From NCBI GenBank assembly GCA_963772935.1, contig CAVYZK010000004.1, positions 516,832 through 580,831 on the forward strand: a stretch of 64,000 nucleotides of DNA, written 5' to 3'. A model generated the notes under the pieces. That model was not told the origin of the DNA. It was given only the letters and a program-made list of their open reading frames with translations, and searched no databases. The position numbers and the translations under genes are program-made. Positions 35,439 to 44,734 of the stretch are shown piece after piece (the first letter of the stretch is position 1; every line of letters begins with the position of its first letter). The DNA comes from JANNNF01 sp963772935 (GTDB lineage Bacteria; Pseudomonadota; Alphaproteobacteria; Rhodobacterales; Rhodobacteraceae).

Positions 35439-36248
35439 TTAAGGCGCAGGGCAGCCCCTCACCTCAACCGCGCGCCCGCCTGCCAGCACCGTCAGAGTCA
35501 CCGCAGACCGATCCAGCGCAAAGGGCTGGCCCGAAGGGGGCACCATTTCTGTCACTGCAACAAGGGTGCCTGCGGTGCGGGTCGTCACGCTTTGCGCAAC
35601 CCAGACGCCCTTCATGCCGGGTTCGAACACCACGGTTTCATCCGCCCCGACCGAGGGCAACGCAAGGGTCGCGGTCAGGCGCAAGCCGTCGGCCACCGGG
35701 TCGATCTGGCAGGCAATGGCGCGCAATCCGGCCTTGGCGGCTGTAACCGGGGCATCATTCAAGGCAGCACTGATGGCGCGGTCGGCTGTGCTGGCAGACC
35801 CAAGCGCTGTGGTCAGATCGACGGTGGCGGGCAGACAGATGTCTTTGCAGACCCCCAGATCAAGCCGCAAGCGCAGGCTGACCGGGGCCGCCGGGTCTTT
35901 TGCCACCACCTCCAGCGGCAGCACGACCTGATCATGATAGCCGATGCTTTGCGCGTCATTCAGCAAAAACACCACCGGGGCGGGCCAATGCACGCGGACG
36001 GATTTGACATTTTCCGACCCCGACCAATCAAAACTGGGCGGAATCCCGGCGTCTCCGGGACTGCGCCAGTAGGTTTTCCAACCTGAGGCCAGGTCCAGCT
36101 TCAATCCCGCCATATGCCGCCCCGATGGCATCACCCAACCGGGCATCAGGTCGGCGTCCAGCACCTGGTCCACGGTTTCCGCACCCGAGCCCGTGGCAAG
36201 TGTGGCAGCAAGCCCGAAGGCGCAAAGCAATCTGTGCATCTGTTTCAT
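35439..36248 (-). CDS. periplasmic DsbD N-terminal-domain-like protein
   Basis: A 269-residue protein with a signal peptide (LLCAFGLAATLATGSGA) and a DsbD-alpha type beta-sandwich: GWKTYWRSPGDAGIPPSFDW, HDQVVLPLEV and the cysteine pair in GVCKDICLPA. It lacks the membrane and thioredoxin domains of full DsbD, so it probably hands reducing equivalents to periplasmic proteins together with a separate membrane partner (CcdA/ScsB-like) not seen here. Start ATG 36248 (MKQMHRLL). Confidence 0.82.
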   Translation of the reverse strand: MKQMHRLLCAFGLAATLATGSGAETVDQVLDADLMPGWVMPSGRHMAGLKLDLASGWKTYWRSPGDAGIPPSFDWSGSENVKSVRVHWPAPVVFLLNDAQSIGYHDQVVLPLEVVAKDPAAPVSLRLRLDLGVCKDICLPATVDLTTALGSASTADRAISAALNDAPVTAAKAGLRAIACQIDPVADGLRLTATLALPSVGADETVVFEPGMKGVWVAQSVTTRTAGTLVAVTEMVPPSGQPFALDRSAVTLTVLAGGRAVEVRGCPAP

Positions 36249-36385
36249 GCGGCGAAAATAGGCACCGGGCGGGGTTTGGGAAATCACATTCAGGCGACGG
36301 CGTGCTGCCTGTGGCGCAAAGGCCGCGCTTGGTGCTTGAGGTGGGGGCACAAACACGGCATCTTGGACGGGTAGGAGTGGGGCCA

Positions 36386-36967
36386 ATGGACCTGAGTGGC
36401 AAGATCCTGATTGCGATGCCGGGTTTGGGCGACCCTCGCTTTGCCCAGAGCGTTATCCTGATCTGCGCCCATTCGGCGGATGGGGCGATGGGGTTGATCG
36501 TCAACAAACCCACCGATGGGCTTAGCTTCTCGCGCCTGCTGGATCACCTGGAAATTGCGGCGGGGTCGGCTGACCAATCCCACATCCGGGTCCATATCGG
36601 CGGGCCGGTCGAACGCGGGCGGGGTTTTGTTCTGCATTCGCCGGATTGGTGGGCGGTGGGGGGCAGCGATGCGCCGGATGGCGGGGCCACCCTGTCGGTG
36701 CCCGGTGGGTACGGCATGACGGCGACACTCGATATCCTGAACGCCATGGCCGCAGGGCGCGGGCCTGCGCTTGCCTTGCTGGCACTGGGCTATTCGGGTT
36801 GGGGGCCGGGGCAGTTGGAGGCCGAGATCGGCCGTAACGACTGGCTGACCGCAGATGCGCCGGAAGACGTGCTGTTCGCCGATGATGACGCGGGCAAATG
36901 GCTGGGCGCGTTGCGGCACATGGGGATCAACCCGCTGACGCTTTCGACGATGTGCGGGCGGGCCTGA
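36386..36967 (+). CDS. YqgE/AlgH family protein
   Basis: A 193-residue protein with the family blocks GKILIAMPGLGDPRFAQSVI, GAMGLIVNKP, IGGPVERGRGFVLH and ALGYSGWGPGQLEAEI. The biochemical role of this family is unsettled. An AGGAG site lies upstream of ATG 36386. Divergent from the DsbD-like gene; ends 18 bases before the convergent ROK gene stop. Confidence 0.93.
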   Translation: MDLSGKILIAMPGLGDPRFAQSVILICAHSADGAMGLIVNKPTDGLSFSRLLDHLEIAAGSADQSHIRVHIGGPVERGRGFVLHSPDWWAVGGSDAPDGGATLSVPGGYGMTATLDILNAMAAGRGPALALLALGYSGWGPGQLEAEIGRNDWLTADAPEDVLFADDDAGKWLGALRHMGINPLTLSTMCGRA

Positions 36968-36985
36968 TTAAGAAGCTGGGCGTGA

Positions 36986-38216
36986 TCAGATTTCCCGCGC
37001 CGAGGTGGCCGGATCAATCAGATAACGTTGTGACAGTGGAATGGCCGCCGCCCCGAGCGAGCGGGCATCCGCACCCACGGTGCCTTCGCGCACATCGGGG
37101 GCATCGACGCCCGCCAGATCAAGCCGGTACAGCGCGGCCTTGGTGCGCCGGGTCACTTCGGCGCGCACGGATGTGGGCATCCAGCCGTCAATCACCACGG
37201 CCTCCAGCTCGATCAGGGCGGCGGCGGCAAGGGTGGCGTGGGCCAGTGCCTCGGCAGCCCCGTCCAGCCAGCGGTTCAGCACAGCGTCACTGACGGTCCA
37301 TTGCAGATGCTGTTCCCACAAATGGTCAGAGCTTTCGCCCGCCGCATCCATCGCCTCGGCCAGCACCGACATTGACGCGATCTCGATCAGACGGCGGGTG
37401 CGGCCTTCGGGGCCGGGCACGGGCATCGGGCCAACACCAGCGGCATTGCCGGTGCGCCCGGCAAACAACTGGCCATTCAGCACCAGACCGCCCCCGATGA
37501 AGGTGCCAAAGTAGAAATACAAAAAATCGCGCGGCCGGTCCCCGGTGCCGAACACCAACTCGGCCCGGCAGGCGGCGGTGGCGTCGTTCTGCACGTAAAC
37601 CGGCAATCCCACCAGTGCCGCCAATTCGGCCTGAATGTCTCGGTCACGCCATGCGTCCATTTCGTGTTGCGGCGCGCCGATGTAATTGACCCAGTTCCAC
37701 AACTGAAACGGCATCGCAATGCCAAGCCCGCCGATCCGGTCGCGCAGGGCCGGGGGCAGGGCGTTGCGCATGGCGGGCAGGGCCTCGGTCACAAAGGCCA
37801 CCACGCTGCCGGGGGTGGGATAGCGGTACACCTTGCGGCGATTGGCCAGCACGCCGCCCAGAAAATCCACCAGCGTCAGATCGACAGACCGCCGCCCGAT
37901 CTTGAGGCCATAGAAGAACGCGCCCCGGGGATTAAGGCTCATCGGTACAGACGGCTGGCCCACCTTGCCGCGCACGGGCTGCGCCCCGTTGCAGCAACCC
38001 GTCCTGTTCCAACGCGCGCATGATCACCGAAACGGTCTGCGCCGAAAGGCCGGTGATGCGGGCAATATCAGATTTGGCAAGCGCCCCGTGCTGGCGCAGC
38101 AGCGACAACACCAGCCGTTCATTCTGCGCCCGCATGCCCGACTGATTGGTGCCACGCAGGCCCTGATCCTCGGGGTTGGAACGCCCGTCAACCACGGTGT
38201 CCGCCAAATTCTTCAC
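36986..38216 (-). CDS. ROK-family transcriptional repressor, likely of frcBCA (one frameshift)
   Basis: About 409 residues after repair: an N-terminal winged helix (RLVLSLLRQHGALAKSDIA, ITGLSAQTVSVIMRALEQDG) and a ROK sugar-kinase fold (GLKIGRRSVDLTLVDFLGGV; QNDATAACRAELVFG; FGTFIGGGLVLNGQLF). The canonical ROK zinc-site cysteines are not seen. The frame breaks at 37976-37978 (one extra C on the minus strand) between RGA and VRGKVGQPS. GTG start 38216 with a G-rich site. It is divergent from frcB, with a palindrome between them, so it most likely senses the imported sugar. Confidence 0.85.
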
Positions 38217-38298
38217 TGGTCCCCCCCTTCACATCGTCTTCAGCCGGATTTCCGGTCATTGACGCCAGAGTGAGACGGGAACCGAACTCTGTCAATAA

Positions 38299-38315
38299 TA
38301 AATCAGAGTGATTTA
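38299..38315. promoter_or_regulatory. 17-bp palindromic operator candidate for the ROK repressor
   Basis: TAAATCA-GAG-TGATTTA, a perfect 7-bp inverted repeat in an AT-rich island, between the divergent ROK gene and frcB. TTGACG at 38322-38327 just downstream could be a -35 element of frcB, which would place a bound repressor over the promoter. Confidence 0.6.
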
Positions 38316-38430
38316 ATTAACTTGACGCAAGAGCGGGAATCAGCTTTTGTACGGCCATCGCAGCAGGAGGAACGGCTGCGCCAAAGTTTACAAACCGCGG
38401 GGACCACCCCGCATCCTTGGGAGGACGACC

Positions 38431-39444
38431 ATGACATTCAAAACCACCGCTCTGATGGGCGCAACGGCGCTTGCGCTGCTGTCGGCTCCGGCGTTTGCTG
38501 CCGACGTGGCGGCATGCCTGATCACCAAAACCGACACCAACCCCTTCTTCGTCAAGATGAAAGAGGGCGCCGAGGCCAAAGCCGCAGAGCTGGGCGTGAC
38601 GCTGAAATCCTATGCCGGCAAAGTTGACGGCGACCACGAAAGCCAGGTTGCCGCGATTGAAGCCTGCGTGGCCGACGGTGCCAAGGGTATCCTGATTGCC
38701 GCATCCGACACCAAAGCCATTGTGGATGCCGTCAAGGCCGCCCGCGATGCTGGCGTTCTGGTCATCGCCCTCGACACCCCGCTGGACCCGATTGACGCGG
38801 CCGATGCCACCTTTGCGACCGACAACTTCCAGGCTGGCCTGCTGATCGGCCAGTGGGCCAAGGCAACGCTTGGCGATGCTGGTGCAACTGCCAAGATCGC
38901 AATGCTCGACCTGTCCATCGCCCAGCCGTCGGTTGACGTTCTGCGCGATCAGGGCTTCCTGACGGGCATGGGGATCGACACTGTGGATATCGCCAAATGG
39001 GGCGACGAAACCGATGCGCGCATCATCGGCAACGAAGTCACCTCGGGCAACGAAGAAGGCGGCCTGAAGGCCATGGAATCGCTGCTGGCAAAAGACCCCG
39101 ATATCAACGTGGTCTACACCATCAACGAGCCCTCGGCTGCCGGTGCGTTTGAGGCGCTGAAAGCTGCTGGCAAAACCGCGCTGATCGTTTCGGTTGACGG
39201 CGGCTGCCCGGGTGTGGCGGACGTGAAGGATGGCGTGATCGGCGCCACTTCGCAGCAGTATCCGCTGCAAATGGCAGCCCTTGGCGTGGAAGCCATTGCC
39301 AAATACGCAGCAGACGGCACCAAGCCTGCGCCGACCGAAGGCAAAGCCTTCTTTGACACCGGCGTGGCCCTGATCACCGACAAGCCGGTGGATGGCGTCA
39401 CCTCGATCGACACCGTCAAGGGTGCGGAGCTGTGCTGGGGCTAA
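38431..39444 (+). CDS. frcB: sugar ABC transporter substrate-binding protein (FrcB-like, fructose type)
   Basis: A 337-residue periplasmic-binding protein with signal peptide (ALMGATALALLSAPAFAAD). The mature start ACLITKTDTNPFFVKMKEGA and the blocks GKVDGDHESQVAAIEACV, PSVDVLRDQGF and IVSVDGGCPGVADV closely resemble rhizobial FrcB, which binds fructose, ribose and mannose. GGGAGGA precedes ATG 38431. First gene of frcBCA. Confidence 0.92.
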   Translation: MTFKTTALMGATALALLSAPAFAADVAACLITKTDTNPFFVKMKEGAEAKAAELGVTLKSYAGKVDGDHESQVAAIEACVADGAKGILIAASDTKAIVDAVKAARDAGVLVIALDTPLDPIDAADATFATDNFQAGLLIGQWAKATLGDAGATAKIAMLDLSIAQPSVDVLRDQGFLTGMGIDTVDIAKWGDETDARIIGNEVTSGNEEGGLKAMESLLAKDPDINVVYTINEPSAAGAFEALKAAGKTALIVSVDGGCPGVADVKDGVIGATSQQYPLQMAALGVEAIAKYAADGTKPAPTEGKAFFDTGVALITDKPVDGVTSIDTVKGAELCWG

Positions 39445-39499
39445 ACCCCGCTGCACGCCACGATTGATTTGTGGCGGCGCTTCACCGAAGCTGATGATC

Positions 39500-39523
39500 A
39501 AGGGCGGCCATCGCGCCGCCCTT
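39500..39523 (+). terminator. intercistronic hairpin between frcB and frcC
   Basis: AAGGGCGGC/GCCGCCCTT with a 6-base loop and no long T tract. It probably acts as a partial terminator or 3'-end stabiliser that keeps binding-protein mRNA above that of the membrane components. Confidence 0.6.
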
Positions 39524-39581
39524 GTCATAACCAAATCCGGCCTGTCGGGCCGGGGGGACTCAACGGGGGGAAGGAACACAT

Positions 39582-40637
39582 ATGGCCTCGAATTTCGAAG
39601 AGGGCCTGAAGGGTGCGTCTGAAAAAGTCGCCGAGTTCAAGGAAGAAACCAGTCCGATCAAGCGTTTGCAAAGCTGGCTGCACAGGACTCCATCGGCGGT
39701 GCCGATGATCGTGCTGATCGTCGCAATTGTGATCTTTGGTTTGCTGTCCGAAAACTTCTTCAAGGCCGGAACGCTATCGACGATTCTGCAACAGATTGCG
39801 ATTGTCGGTATTCTGGGCTGCGCTCAGTCGGTCGTGGTGCTGACGGCAGGCATCGACCTTTCGGTGGGTGCGATTGCAGTGTTTTCTTCTGTTCTGATGG
39901 GGCAGTTGTCTTTCCGCTATGGCATCCCGGCAGAGCTGTCGATCATCATCGGCCTGTTCCTTGGCACCTGCATGGGGGCGGTCAACGGGTATCTGATCGC
40001 CCATATGCGCCTGCCTCCGTTCATTGTGACGCTGGGCACCTGGCAAGTTCTGCTGGCATCAAACTTCATCTTTTCGGCCAATGAAACCATCCGTAGCGCG
40101 GATATTCAGGAAAAGGCCGTGGCGCTGCAACTGTGGGGCGGCTCGATCCAGCCGGGCGGGGTCAAGATCCTTTATGCCGTGTTCCTGATGATCGCGCTGG
40201 TTGCCATCATGTCTTATGTGCTGCGCGAAACGGCGTGGGGCCGCTATGTCTACGCCACCGGTGACGATCCGGCCTCGGCCGAATTGGCGGGCGTGCCCAC
40301 CAAAAAGGTGCTGGTGCAGGTCTATGCGTTGGCCGGGTTCTTCTGCGCGATTGCAGGTTGGGTGATGATCGGGCGGTTTGGCTCGGTGTCGCCGACAGCC
40401 TCGACCGGGCAGTTGGGCAATATCCAATCCATCACCGCCGTGGTGATCGGGGGGATTTCGCTGTTCGGCGGGCGCGGGTCCATCGTCGGCATGTTCTTTG
40501 GCGCGCTGATCGTGGGCGTGTTTGAAATGGGTCTGCGCCTTGTCGGCACCGACCCGCAATGGACGTTCTTCCTCATCGGCGTGCTTATCATCTTCGCCGT
40601 GGCGGTGGATCAGTGGATCAGAAAGGCATCAGCATGA
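39582..40637 (+). CDS. frcC: sugar ABC transporter permease (FrcC-like)
   Basis: A 351-residue permease of the ribose/RbsC class with about ten membrane helices; VVLTAGIDLSVGAIAVFSSV is the family signature and GGISLFGGRGSIVGMFFGAL the conserved C-terminal loop. A cytoplasmic N-terminus of about 45 residues precedes the first helix. Its stop overlaps frcA (ATGA). Confidence 0.92.
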   Translation: MASNFEEGLKGASEKVAEFKEETSPIKRLQSWLHRTPSAVPMIVLIVAIVIFGLLSENFFKAGTLSTILQQIAIVGILGCAQSVVVLTAGIDLSVGAIAVFSSVLMGQLSFRYGIPAELSIIIGLFLGTCMGAVNGYLIAHMRLPPFIVTLGTWQVLLASNFIFSANETIRSADIQEKAVALQLWGGSIQPGGVKILYAVFLMIALVAIMSYVLRETAWGRYVYATGDDPASAELAGVPTKKVLVQVYALAGFFCAIAGWVMIGRFGSVSPTASTGQLGNIQSITAVVIGGISLFGGRGSIVGMFFGALIVGVFEMGLRLVGTDPQWTFFLIGVLIIFAVAVDQWIRKASA

Positions 40638-41413
40638 CGCAGAAACCGATCCTGATGGGGCGCAACCTTGTCAAACGCTATGGCAAGGTCACAGCGCTCG
40701 ACCATTGCGACTTTGATCTGTATCCCGGCGAAATCCTCGCCGTGATCGGCGACAACGGTGCCGGGAAATCCAGCCTGATCAAGGCCGTATCGGGGGCAAT
40801 CATTCCCGATGAGGGCACGATCGAGCTGGAGGGCAAGCAGATCCACTTCAAGACGCCCATCGAGGCGCGCGCGGCAGGGATCGAGACGGTCTATCAGACC
40901 CTCGCCATGTCGCCTGCGCTGTCGATTGCCGAAAACATGTTCATGGGGCGCGAGATCCGCAAACCGGGGATCATGGGGTCGGTGTTTCGTCAGCTTGACC
41001 GGGGCGCGATGGAAAAATTCGCCCGTGCCAAACTGAACGAACTGGGCCTGATGACGATCCAGAACATCAACCAGGCGGTGGAGACCCTTTCGGGTGGCCA
41101 GCGTCAGGGCGTGGCCGTGGCTCGGGCTGCGGCGTTCGGGTCGAAAGTGGTTATTCTGGACGAACCCACCGCCGCTTTGGGGGTGAAGGAAAGCCGCCGG
41201 GTGCTGGAACTGATCCGCGATGTGCGCTCGCGCGGGATCCCGATCATCCTGATCAGCCACAACATGCCGCATGTGTTTGAGGTCGCCGACCGCATCCACA
41301 TTCACCGCCTTGGCAAGCGGCTGTGCGTGGTGAAACCCAGCGACTATTCCATGTCGGATGCCGTGGCCTTCATGACCGGGGCCAAGGTGCCGGACGGGGT
41401 TCAGGCGGCCTGA
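40634..41413 (+). CDS. frcA: sugar ABC transporter ATP-binding protein (FrcA-like)
   Basis: A 259-residue single-domain ATPase: Walker A GDNGAGKSS, Q-loop VYQTLAMSP, signature LSGGQRQGVAVARAA, Walker B VVILDEPTAALG and the switch His in LISHNM. Single-domain size distinguishes FrcA from the two-domain RbsA/XylG type. ATGA overlap with frcC. Followed by a strong terminator. No frcK kinase follows. Confidence 0.93.
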   Translation: MTQKPILMGRNLVKRYGKVTALDHCDFDLYPGEILAVIGDNGAGKSSLIKAVSGAIIPDEGTIELEGKQIHFKTPIEARAAGIETVYQTLAMSPALSIAENMFMGREIRKPGIMGSVFRQLDRGAMEKFARAKLNELGLMTIQNINQAVETLSGGQRQGVAVARAAAFGSKVVILDEPTAALGVKESRRVLELIRDVRSRGIPIILISHNMPHVFEVADRIHIHRLGKRLCVVKPSDYSMSDAVAFMTGAKVPDGVQAA

Positions 41414-41432
41414 CAAAGGTGCCAGGATGGGG

Positions 41433-41461
41433 AAGGGGCGGTCGTCGGACCGCCCCTTTTT
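41433..41461 (+). terminator. rho-independent terminator of frcBCA
   Basis: Perfect 11-bp stem AAGGGGCGGTC/GACCGCCCCTT, loop GTCG, followed by TTT, 20 bases past the frcA stop. Confidence 0.92.
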
Positions 41462-41567
41462 CATGGCCAAAGGTTGACATTCGGGGGTTGGGCAGGTCTG
41501 GTTCGCGCCATTGCCGGGCGCGGTTTCGCGTGGCGGTTGTTGAAAAGACCGGAGATTTGCCCACCCG

Positions 41568-44405
41568 ATGTCACTTGCCCTGATCGCCGTCCTGCCCTTT
41601 CTGGGGGCCTTGCTGCCCGGAATAGCGATCCGTTGGGGCCGTGGCTTCTGCGCGGCGGTGACAGGGCTGGTCACTGCCATCGCATTGTTTGCCGTGCTGC
41701 AACATGCGCCCGCCGTACTGGCCGGGAACGTGGTGCAGGCGCGGCTCGACTGGGTGCCAAGCCTGGGCCTGAACGCGAATTTCATGCTGGACGGGTTGGG
41801 GCTGATCTTCGCCCTGTTGATCCTTGGCATCGGGCTTTTGATCATCCTTTATGCCCGGTTTTATCTGGATGAGGCCGACCCGATGGGCCGGTTCTTCACC
41901 TATCTTTTGCTGTTCCAGGGCGCGATGCTGGGCATCGTGCTGTCTGACAACATCCTGCTTTTGCTGATCTTCTGGGAGCTGACCTCGCTGTCCTCGTTCC
42001 TTTTGATCGGGTTCTGGCACCACCTTCCCGAAGGTCGCCAAGGCGCGCGCATGGCGCTGACCGTGACCGGGGCAGGCGGCCTTGCGATGATCGCGGGGAT
42101 GCTGTTGCTGGGCCAGATCGCCGGATCATATGACCTGTCGGTGATCCTCGACGCCCGTGAAGCGATCCAGTCCAGCCCGCTCTACCTGCCCGCGCTGATC
42201 CTGATTTTGCTGGGATGTTTCACTAAATCGGCGCAGTTCCCGTTCCACTTCTGGCTGCCGCACGCGATGGCCGCGCCCACTCCGGTGTCGGCCTATCTGC
42301 ACTCGGCGACCATGGTAAAGGCCGGGATTTTCCTGATGGCGCGGCTGTGGCCGGTGCTGGCGGGCACGCCGGAATGGTTTGAGATTGTCACCACGGCGGG
42401 CCTTGTGACCATGCTTCTGGGGGCAGCGATTGCCCTGTTCAAGGATGACCTCAAGGCCCTGCTGGCCTATTCCACCGTCAGCCATCTGGGCCTGATCACG
42501 ATGCTTTTGGGCATCGGCACCAAAGCCGCCGCCATTGCCGCCATCGTGCATATCCTGTGCCATGCCACCTTCAAAGCCGCCCTGTTCCTAAGCGCGGGCA
42601 TCGTCGATCACGCCACCCACACCCGCGATCTGCGCCGGCTGGGCGGCCTTGCGCGCCTGATGCCGCTGACCTTTACCCTTGCCGGTCTGGCCGCGCTGTC
42701 GATGGCAGGCATCCCGCCGCTGAACGGGTTTTTGTCGAAGGAACTGATGCTGGAGCAAGTCGCGCATACTGTCTGGGGAGGCCAGCCATGGCTGCTCGGG
42801 GCACTGGCAACCCTCTCCGCGATGCTCTCATCTGCCTATGCCTTCCGCTTCGTCGCCCATGGCTTCCTCGGCCCGGTGAGGAGTGACTACCCCCACGCGC
42901 CCCAAGATCCGGGGCTTGGTCTGCTGGCTGCCCCCGCCGTACTGGTGGCTTTGGTGGTGATCATCGGTCTGATCCCCATGGGACTGTTCAGCGCGCTGGT
43001 CGATGCCGCCACCACCAGCGTGACCGGCACGGAAACCCACGCCCATCTGGCCCTGTGGCACGGCTTCGCCTCGCCAGCCTTGTGGATGTCGCTGGCCGCC
43101 ATCGGCGGGGGTATTGCCTTGCTCGGGGCCTATCCCGGCCTGCTGAACCTCTGGATCAACACCCCCAAACCCGACGCCAAGCGCGGCTTTGACAAGGGCA
43201 TCAAAACCCTCGCCGCCCTTGCCCGCCGCATCACCGACGCTCTGCACAACGGCACCCTGTCCCGGTCCGTCTGGGTCGCCTTGCTGGCCATCGTCGCAGG
43301 CGCAAGCTACGCCTTTACGGGCGGCGCCTATACCTCCGGCACACGCGCCCTGACCCCCATTCAGGCCGCCCCGCTGATCGGTTGGGTGCTGCTGATGGCC
43401 GCCACAAGTGCCGCCGTCTGGACCCACCGCAGCCGCTTTGCCGCCCTGCTGCTGGTCAGCATTGTGGGGCTGATGGTGGCGCTTGGCTTTGCCTATTTCT
43501 CGGCCCCCGACCTTGCGTTGACCCAGATCACGGTCGAGGTGGTGACGCTGATCCTGATGCTGCTGGCGCTGAACTTCCTGCCCAAGACGACACCCGTTGA
43601 AAGCCCTGTGCCAAGGCGCTTGCGCGATGCCCTGATCGCCACGGCAACGGGTCTAGGGGCGGGTGCCTTGGCCTATGCGCTGATGATCCGCGACTTTGCC
43701 TTCCCCACCATTTCCGCCTTTCACCTTGCGCAATCCAAACCCGGCGCCGGGGGCACCAATGCGGTCAACACCATTATCGTGGATTTCCGGGGCTATGACA
43801 CCTATGGCGAGATTACCGTGCTGGGTATCGCTGCCCTGGTGATTTTTGCCTTGGCCGACAGTATCTTGCGCAATCCCCATGCCACCGCTCGCCTGCGTGC
43901 GAACCGGGCCGCCACGCCCCGTGCGGGCGGTTGGCATCCGCAACTGATGGGGGTGGTGACGCGGGCGCTGCTGCCAATGGCGATGATGGTCGGCGTTTAT
44001 ATCTACCTGCGCGGCCACAACTTGCCGGGGGGCGGCTTCGTTGCGGGGCTGGTCTTTGCGATCGCCCTGCTGATGCAGCACATGGCGTCGGGGTTCCAAT
44101 GGGCGCAAGCCCGGATGCCGATGGATTACCACGCCCTGATCGGGGCGGGGGTTCTGATCGCCAGCCTGTGCGGCGCGGGGGCATGGGCGTTTGGGCTGCC
44201 TTTCCTGACCTCGGGCTACGATTATTTCACGGTTTGGCCGCTGGAACCCGTCGAGCTTGCCACCGCGGCGATTTTCGATCTGGGGGTGTTTCTCTGCGTT
44301 TTGGGGGCGGTGATGCTGACCCTCGCCTCGATCAGCCGGCTCAGCGTGCGGGCGGGCGAGCCTGCCGATGATGCGGCGTTTGACAACGCCGAAGGGGGCA
44401 AGTGA
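41568..44405 (+). CDS. mrpA: Mrp-type Na+/H+ antiporter subunit A with fused subunit B
   Basis: A 945-residue membrane protein. The N-terminal about 500 residues are the NuoL/proton-pump-like core (FTKSAQFPFHFWLPHAMAAP, TPVSAYLHSATMVKAGIFLM, STVSHLGLITMLLGIG). The C-terminal about 150 residues are a complete MrpB domain (RALLPMAMMVGVYIYLRGHN, GGGFVAGLVFAIALLMQ). Such A/B fusions are typical of alphaproteobacterial Pha/Mrp group 2 systems. The complex exports Na+ (or K+) at the expense of the proton gradient and aids pH and salt tolerance. Confidence 0.95.
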   Translation: MSLALIAVLPFLGALLPGIAIRWGRGFCAAVTGLVTAIALFAVLQHAPAVLAGNVVQARLDWVPSLGLNANFMLDGLGLIFALLILGIGLLIILYARFYLDEADPMGRFFTYLLLFQGAMLGIVLSDNILLLLIFWELTSLSSFLLIGFWHHLPEGRQGARMALTVTGAGGLAMIAGMLLLGQIAGSYDLSVILDAREAIQSSPLYLPALILILLGCFTKSAQFPFHFWLPHAMAAPTPVSAYLHSATMVKAGIFLMARLWPVLAGTPEWFEIVTTAGLVTMLLGAAIALFKDDLKALLAYSTVSHLGLITMLLGIGTKAAAIAAIVHILCHATFKAALFLSAGIVDHATHTRDLRRLGGLARLMPLTFTLAGLAALSMAGIPPLNGFLSKELMLEQVAHTVWGGQPWLLGALATLSAMLSSAYAFRFVAHGFLGPVRSDYPHAPQDPGLGLLAAPAVLVALVVIIGLIPMGLFSALVDAATTSVTGTETHAHLALWHGFASPALWMSLAAIGGGIALLGAYPGLLNLWINTPKPDAKRGFDKGIKTLAALARRITDALHNGTLSRSVWVALLAIVAGASYAFTGGAYTSGTRALTPIQAAPLIGWVLLMAATSAAVWTHRSRFAALLLVSIVGLMVALGFAYFSAPDLALTQITVEVVTLILMLLALNFLPKTTPVESPVPRRLRDALIATATGLGAGALAYALMIRDFAFPTISAFHLAQSKPGAGGTNAVNTIIVDFRGYDTYGEITVLGIAALVIFALADSILRNPHATARLRANRAATPRAGGWHPQLMGVVTRALLPMAMMVGVYIYLRGHNLPGGGFVAGLVFAIALLMQHMASGFQWAQARMPMDYHALIGAGVLIASLCGAGAWAFGLPFLTSGYDYFTVWPLEPVELATAAIFDLGVFLCVLGAVMLTLASISRLSVRAGEPADDAAFDNAEGGK

Positions 44406-44734
44406 TGGAGGCTCTGGTTGCCATCGCCATCGGCACCCTGACGGCGGCAGGGGTGTACCTGCTGCTGCGGATGCGGACGTTTCCGGTGATCCTCGGGCTG
44501 ACGTTTTTGTCCTACGCGGTCAATGTGTTCATCTTCATCTCGGGCCGTCTGGCCGTGGGTCTGCCGCCGATCATCGACAAGGCCGCCACCGGCTATGCCG
44601 ACCCGCTGCCGCAGGCCTTGGTGCTGACGGCCATCGTGATTTCCTTTGGCATGACGGCGGTGATCGTGATCATGGCACTGGCGTCTTACCTTGGGTCGGG
44701 CGATGACCGGGTGGATATGGGGGATGCCGAATGA
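44402..44734 (+). CDS. mrpC: Mrp antiporter subunit C
   Basis: A 110-residue NuoK-like protein with three helices (LTAAGVYLLLRMRTFPVILG, ADPLPQALVLTAIVISFGMT). ATGA overlaps on both sides bind it into the operon. NuoK-like subunits contribute to the ion pathway. Confidence 0.95.
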   Translation: MMEALVAIAIGTLTAAGVYLLLRMRTFPVILGLTFLSYAVNVFIFISGRLAVGLPPIIDKAATGYADPLPQALVLTAIVISFGMTAVIVIMALASYLGSGDDRVDMGDAE

